This document shows positions 61,157 to 64,000 of a stretch of 64,000 bases of DNA, one piece after another. Each line of letters begins with the position of its first letter. Positions within the stretch are counted from its first letter, which is position 1. A model generated the notes under the pieces. The model ran no database searches, was not told the origin of the DNA, and worked only from the letters and a program-made list of their open reading frames with translations. The stretch spans positions 1 to 64,000 of the forward strand of contig NZ_VNHS01000018.1 of the NCBI RefSeq assembly GCF_008124765.1, in the 5' to 3' direction. The DNA is from Paenibacillus methanolicus (lineage in GTDB: Bacteria; Bacillota; Bacilli; Paenibacillales; Paenibacillaceae). Position numbers and translations under genes: made by a program.

Positions 61157-62341
61157 TTAAACGAGCGGATTCATGACGTTCGCCGGCTGCCCGCCGCGCA
61201 TATATACGCGAGGGACGCGATTGGCGATCATGCAGGTCACCTCGTAATTAATGGTGCCCAGCTTCGCCGCGATCTCTTCGGCCGTTATGGCCTCGCCGCC
61301 TTGACTGCCGATCAGCACGACTTCCTCGCCCGGCTCGACCTGCACGCCGTTCATCGTCGCCGGATCCAGCGCGATCATGCATTGATCCATGCAGATCGTC
61401 CCGAGCACCGGGACGCGCACGCCGCGCACGAGCGCCTCGGCTTTGCCGGTCAGCAGCCGGCTGTAACCGTCGGCATAGCCGATCGGCACCGTGCCGATCC
61501 GCTCCTCGCCCGCCGTGAAATAACGGGTGCCATAGCTGATTCCGGAGCCCGGAGGCGCCTGTTTCACCATCACGACGCGCGTCTTGAGCGACATGACGGG
61601 CTCCAGCGTAATGCGGGTCTTGTTCACTTCCGCCGAAGGGTACAACCCGTACATGCCGATGCCTAAGCGTACCATGCCGCCCGCCCACTCCGGCGTATCC
61701 ATCCCCGCGGCCGTGTTGGCCGCATGCACGATCGGCAGACGAAGCCCGCGGAGTTCCAATTCCTGCATAAGCGAGCGGAACCGCTCGTATTGAAGGGCGG
61801 TGTAGTCTTTGTTCGTCTCGTCGGCTCGCGCATAATGCGTGAACAAGCCCTCGACGTCCAATCCCGGCTCGCGGAGCGCCCGCTCGACGTAAGCGATCGC
61901 CGCCGGACCCGGCGGTAGACCGAGCCGTCCCATGCCCGTATCGATCTTGATATGCACGCGCAGCTTCCTGCCGCTCCTCGGCAGCGCGGACGCCGCCGCC
62001 AGCACGTCATCCCGGAACAACGCGACCGAAATATTCATCTCGCGCGCGATCGCCAGACCTTCCGGCGGCACGTAGCCCAAGACGAGAATCGGCGCGGCAA
62101 TGCCCGCCCTGCGCAGCTGAAGCGCTTCGTCCAGGAAAGCAACGCCTAAATAGTCCACGCCGCATAATTCCGCTTCCCTGGCCGTTTCTACCGCGCCATG
62201 CCCGTATGCGTTGGCCTTCACCGAGGCCATAAGGCGCATGCCCGGCGGCAGCGCCGCTCGGAAAGCCTGCAGGTTGCGCCGCAGCGCGTCCAGCGAAATT
62301 TCAGCCCATGTCGGGCGATAGTATGCGTTCACCAGCTCCAC
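61157..62341 (-). CDS. alr: alanine racemase
   Basis: 394 residues. The PLP lysine is in MASVKANAYGHGA near residue 42. The catalytic Tyr is in GSGISYGTRYFT near 265, with GTICMDQCMIAL and a C-terminal beta domain ending TCMIANRVPRVYM. It makes D-alanine for peptidoglycan and for germination control. GTG start with AAGAGGAGAAG; a GTG three codons later is an alternative. It is followed by ndoAI/ndoA as in B. subtilis. A leader with a terminator lies upstream. Confidence 0.96.
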   Translation of the reverse strand: MELVNAYYRPTWAEISLDALRRNLQAFRAALPPGMRLMASVKANAYGHGAVETAREAELCGVDYLGVAFLDEALQLRRAGIAAPILVLGYVPPEGLAIAREMNISVALFRDDVLAAASALPRSGRKLRVHIKIDTGMGRLGLPPGPAAIAYVERALREPGLDVEGLFTHYARADETNKDYTALQYERFRSLMQELELRGLRLPIVHAANTAAGMDTPEWAGGMVRLGIGMYGLYPSAEVNKTRITLEPVMSLKTRVVMVKQAPPGSGISYGTRYFTAGEERIGTVPIGYADGYSRLLTGKAEALVRGVRVPVLGTICMDQCMIALDPATMNGVQVEPGEEVVLIGSQGGEAITAEEIAAKLGTINYEVTCMIANRVPRVYMRGGQPANVMNPLV

Positions 62342-62385
62342 CTTCTCCTCTTTCCCGCTTCCTTCGCGCGCTTGCCGCTTCGGTC

Positions 62386-62420
62386 AAAAGAAAGCGGCGC
62401 GGGTGCGATTCCCCGCGCCG
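62386..62420 (-). terminator. terminator/attenuator hairpin upstream of alr
   Basis: Perfect 9-base stem CGGCGCGGG / CCCGCGCCG with an 8-base loop, followed in the minus direction by CTTTCTTTT. It lies 45 bases before the alr start and about 190 bases after ydcC, downstream of a candidate promoter. Confidence 0.8.
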
Positions 62421-62424
62421 ATTC

Positions 62425-62498
62425 CTATGAGCGGTTGCCCTTGCCAAGGCGCAGAAGCTTCTGATCCATCAGAGAACCGCCTTGGGCCGCTCTGACAT
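62425..62498 (-). other. two overlapping mini-ORFs in the alr leader
   Basis: ATG at 62498 opens a 9-codon frame (MSERPKAVL) whose TGA overlaps the ATG (TGATG at 62467-62471) of a 14-codon frame (MDQKLLRLGKGNRS) that ends 5 bases before the terminator stem. The segment also forms a CCAAGGCG / CGCCTTGG stem enclosing a CAGAAGCTTCTG palindrome. No strong ribosome site was seen. Confidence 0.35.
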
Positions 62499-62520
62499 CT
62501 CGACCAACCTATCGTTCTTT

Positions 62521-62549
62521 ATGTTATACCCATCGGCAGGCGGCGTCAA
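62521..62549 (-). promoter_or_regulatory. candidate sigma-A promoter of the alr leader
   Basis: TTGACG (62544-62549) with TAACAT (62521-62526) at 17-base spacing, or TATAAC (62523-62528) at 15. It would give a leader or small RNA of about 115 bases ending at the terminator at 62386-62420. Confidence 0.5.
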
Positions 62550-62607
62550 TGAAACGAGGCGGCTTGCGGCCGTGTTTGGAGCTGGAAATTGTTGTGCTTT
62601 TCCCCGT

Positions 62608-63831
62608 TTATTTCGTCATTTCGCCTTGAACGGACTGCGCGATGCGAACGAGCTCCGTCTCCGGCAGCGTGCCGCTCGTGAGGCGGTATTGAATGCCGTC
62701 GTACGTCCAGACGATCGTGCGCTGCGGGCTTTCCTCGTCCCCGATCAACTCGCCCACCGTGTAGACGAGATCGACCATTTGACCTTCGCCCATCGACGAA
62801 GCGGCCATGTCGCGCGGCTGCGTTTTGATCAGCGTAAAGTCGTACGTCGCGCCGGAGTAACGGTCCATGACGCCCGGCAAGCCGCCGAATACGATATCGT
62901 TCGAATCCTGCAGCGCCATCGGTTCCGGCCCCAGGTAGAGCGGATCGAGCGCCGCCGCCAAATTGTCCTTCAACGCCTGCTCGCCGTTATCCGCCGCCGT
63001 ATCCGGCGTCGCCTCGCCTTCTACGGGCGCCATCGTATCTTCGGCCGGTTCTTCGCCTGCGGCATTGCCGCTCGCGCTGCCTTCCGTGTCATCCGCGTTG
63101 CCGGAATCCGCCGGCGTGTTGCCCGTCGCTTGATCGGCGTTGTTGCCTTCGGCCGCCTTATCGCCGTCTTCCGGCTGCGCCGTGGAAGGTTTGCTCGACC
63201 CGCTCAAGTTTTGCTTCGTGTCGAAGACGCTCTTGTCCGGTTTCGAATCGAAATCGAATTCGTTGAATTTCACGGACACCATGACCGCCGAGTTCGTGTC
63301 GCTGACTTCGACCTGGAGCGGACGGTAGTCTTTATCGAGCCAGATCTTCTGGCGGGCGAGCGATCCGTTCTGGTAATTCGCCATGACGTCGAACACGTAG
63401 TTTTCTTTATCGACCGCGAATTGACGGCTGTTGTCCTGCAGGATGCTCGAGACGAGCGTTTGGTACAGATACACTTGGCCTTGGTTTTGCGGCCAGTCGC
63501 TTTGGAAACGGAACACTTTATTGAGACGCGGCGTGAGCACGAAGACGCCTTCGTCGTTGCGCAGCACGATCTGCGTGATGTCGCGCTTCGCGTTCGTCAA
63601 TTCGATGCGATAGTAATTCGGTTTTTGATATTGCACGTCTACCTGGTACTCCAGCGGCTGCTGACCGGTATTGAGCGTCATCGTGCCTTTCCCGTGATAG
63701 CTATCCAGGCTATTGACGACTTTGTCCAAATCCTTGACGACCGTATCCGCGTCCTTCGTGCCGCCGCATGCGGCGAGCAGTGCCGTAAGGCATAATAGAA
63801 CGGCTGCTAGTAGACTGATTCGACGACGCAT
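62608..63831 (-). CDS. ydcC: YdcC-like lipoprotein (LolA-like fold)
   Basis: 407 residues, a lipoprotein with lipobox LLAAC at residues 18-22. Residues about 30-210 match the LolA-like fold of YdcC and GerS: VVNSLDSYHGKGTMTL, YRIELTNAKRDITQIVLRNDEGVFVLTP (key DEGVFVLTP), FDVMANYQNGSLARQKIWLD. An acidic low-complexity insert (about 220-285) precedes a C-terminal domain with QRTIVWTYDGIQYRLTSG. Family members act in sporulation or germination. The GGGGTGGAG site is strong. In B. subtilis ydcC also precedes alr. Confidence 0.88.
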   Translation of the reverse strand: MRRRISLLAAVLLCLTALLAACGGTKDADTVVKDLDKVVNSLDSYHGKGTMTLNTGQQPLEYQVDVQYQKPNYYRIELTNAKRDITQIVLRNDEGVFVLTPRLNKVFRFQSDWPQNQGQVYLYQTLVSSILQDNSRQFAVDKENYVFDVMANYQNGSLARQKIWLDKDYRPLQVEVSDTNSAVMVSVKFNEFDFDSKPDKSVFDTKQNLSGSSKPSTAQPEDGDKAAEGNNADQATGNTPADSGNADDTEGSASGNAAGEEPAEDTMAPVEGEATPDTAADNGEQALKDNLAAALDPLYLGPEPMALQDSNDIVFGGLPGVMDRYSGATYDFTLIKTQPRDMAASSMGEGQMVDLVYTVGELIGDEESPQRTIVWTYDGIQYRLTSGTLPETELVRIAQSVQGEMTK

Positions 63832-64000
63832 GAACTCTCCACCCCTTAATCATAATGTTGGCTTAGCCGTGTACACTCGACTGCTAAGATATCTATGAGG
63901 GGACTTGGACATTTATGCGGACTAGATTGACGAGCTTCGGCTTGGCCCAATACAAGCGAATTCGCGGGAGTCGCGAGGCCGCGTCCGCGGCAGGTTAGAC
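63832..64000. other. window end without a recognised gene
   Basis: Contains the ydcC ribosome site and promoter side. Neither strand shows a convincing coding end within the last 100 bases. Confidence 0.5.

Noticed and set aside
1-64000. CRISPR arrays, prophage, IS elements, tRNA genes
   Set aside because: No regularly spaced short repeats, no integrase or transposase motifs and no tRNA-like cloverleaf or CCA end were seen on either strand.

Overview
The window reads as chromosomal DNA of a high-GC, endospore-forming Firmicute of the Paenibacillaceae (Paenibacillus or Cohnella type). Supporting signs are Bacillus-like neighbourhoods (ygxA/ygzB/perR beside an rRNA operon; sigY-yxlCDEFG; ydcC-alr-ndoAI-ndoA; yhbD-bacE-bacF), a gatCAB operon, an S-layer (SLH) anchored nucleotidase, and strong AGGAGG-type ribosome binding sites. 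No species call is possible from sequence alone. No phage, IS element, CRISPR array or tRNA was seen.

Layout. 0-11.2 kb: the 5' end of a 16S rRNA gene reading leftward off the window with tandem promoters, ygxA, ygzB, a GH18 protein, perR, a DUF4097 membrane protein, gatC-gatA-gatB and a TSUP permease. Two diverged copies of a dispersed repeat lie at about 1.9 and 6.4 kb. 11.4-17.9 kb: an SDR, a secreted repeat protein, an IDEAL-domain protein, a complete sigY-yxlCDEFG operon with a predicted SigY promoter, and a DUF1232 protein. 17.9-24.2 kb: a leftward hexuronate-type catabolic cluster (uxuA, sugar isomerase/epimerase, two Gfo/Idh/MocA oxidoreductases, AraC regulator, SDR of the mannonate oxidoreductase type).

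24.5-39.3 kb is the most distinctive part. A c-di-GMP-I (GEMM) riboswitch precedes a secreted DUF4832 protein, and a second DUF4832 protein lies on the other strand. Next comes a Gram-positive Pel exopolysaccharide operon: a PelX-like epimerase fused to PelD (four TM, GAF, degenerate GGDEF with an RESD I-site), PelE, the PelA deacetylase part, PelF, and PelG fused to a CotH kinase-like domain. The operon ends with a VTC-type polyphosphate-polymerase-like protein and a DUF4956 membrane protein. C-di-GMP would therefore act twice, once through RNA and once through PelD. The CotH/VTC/DUF4956 trio suggests that phosphate or polyphosphate chemistry is coupled to export of the polysaccharide.

39.3-45.4 kb: a convergent, tightly overlapping Tad/Flp-type pilus operon (CpaB, TadZ-like, TadA, TadB, TadC and four small pilin-like membrane proteins), so polysaccharide and pilus adhesion loci abut tail to tail. 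45.6-50 kb: a TetR regulator with an ABC-2 permease, then an ABC ATPase/permease pair. 50.1-54.9 kb: a giant YfkN-like nucleotidase with three SLH repeats. 55-64 kb: a mostly empty kilobase, a secreted protein, bacF/bacE/yhbD (bactofilins), ribokinase, ndoA/ndoAI toxin-antitoxin, alr with an attenuator-like leader, and the ydcC lipoprotein gene.

Start codons were chosen by ribosome binding site and by stop-start overlaps; where they differ from the longest reading frame this is stated.
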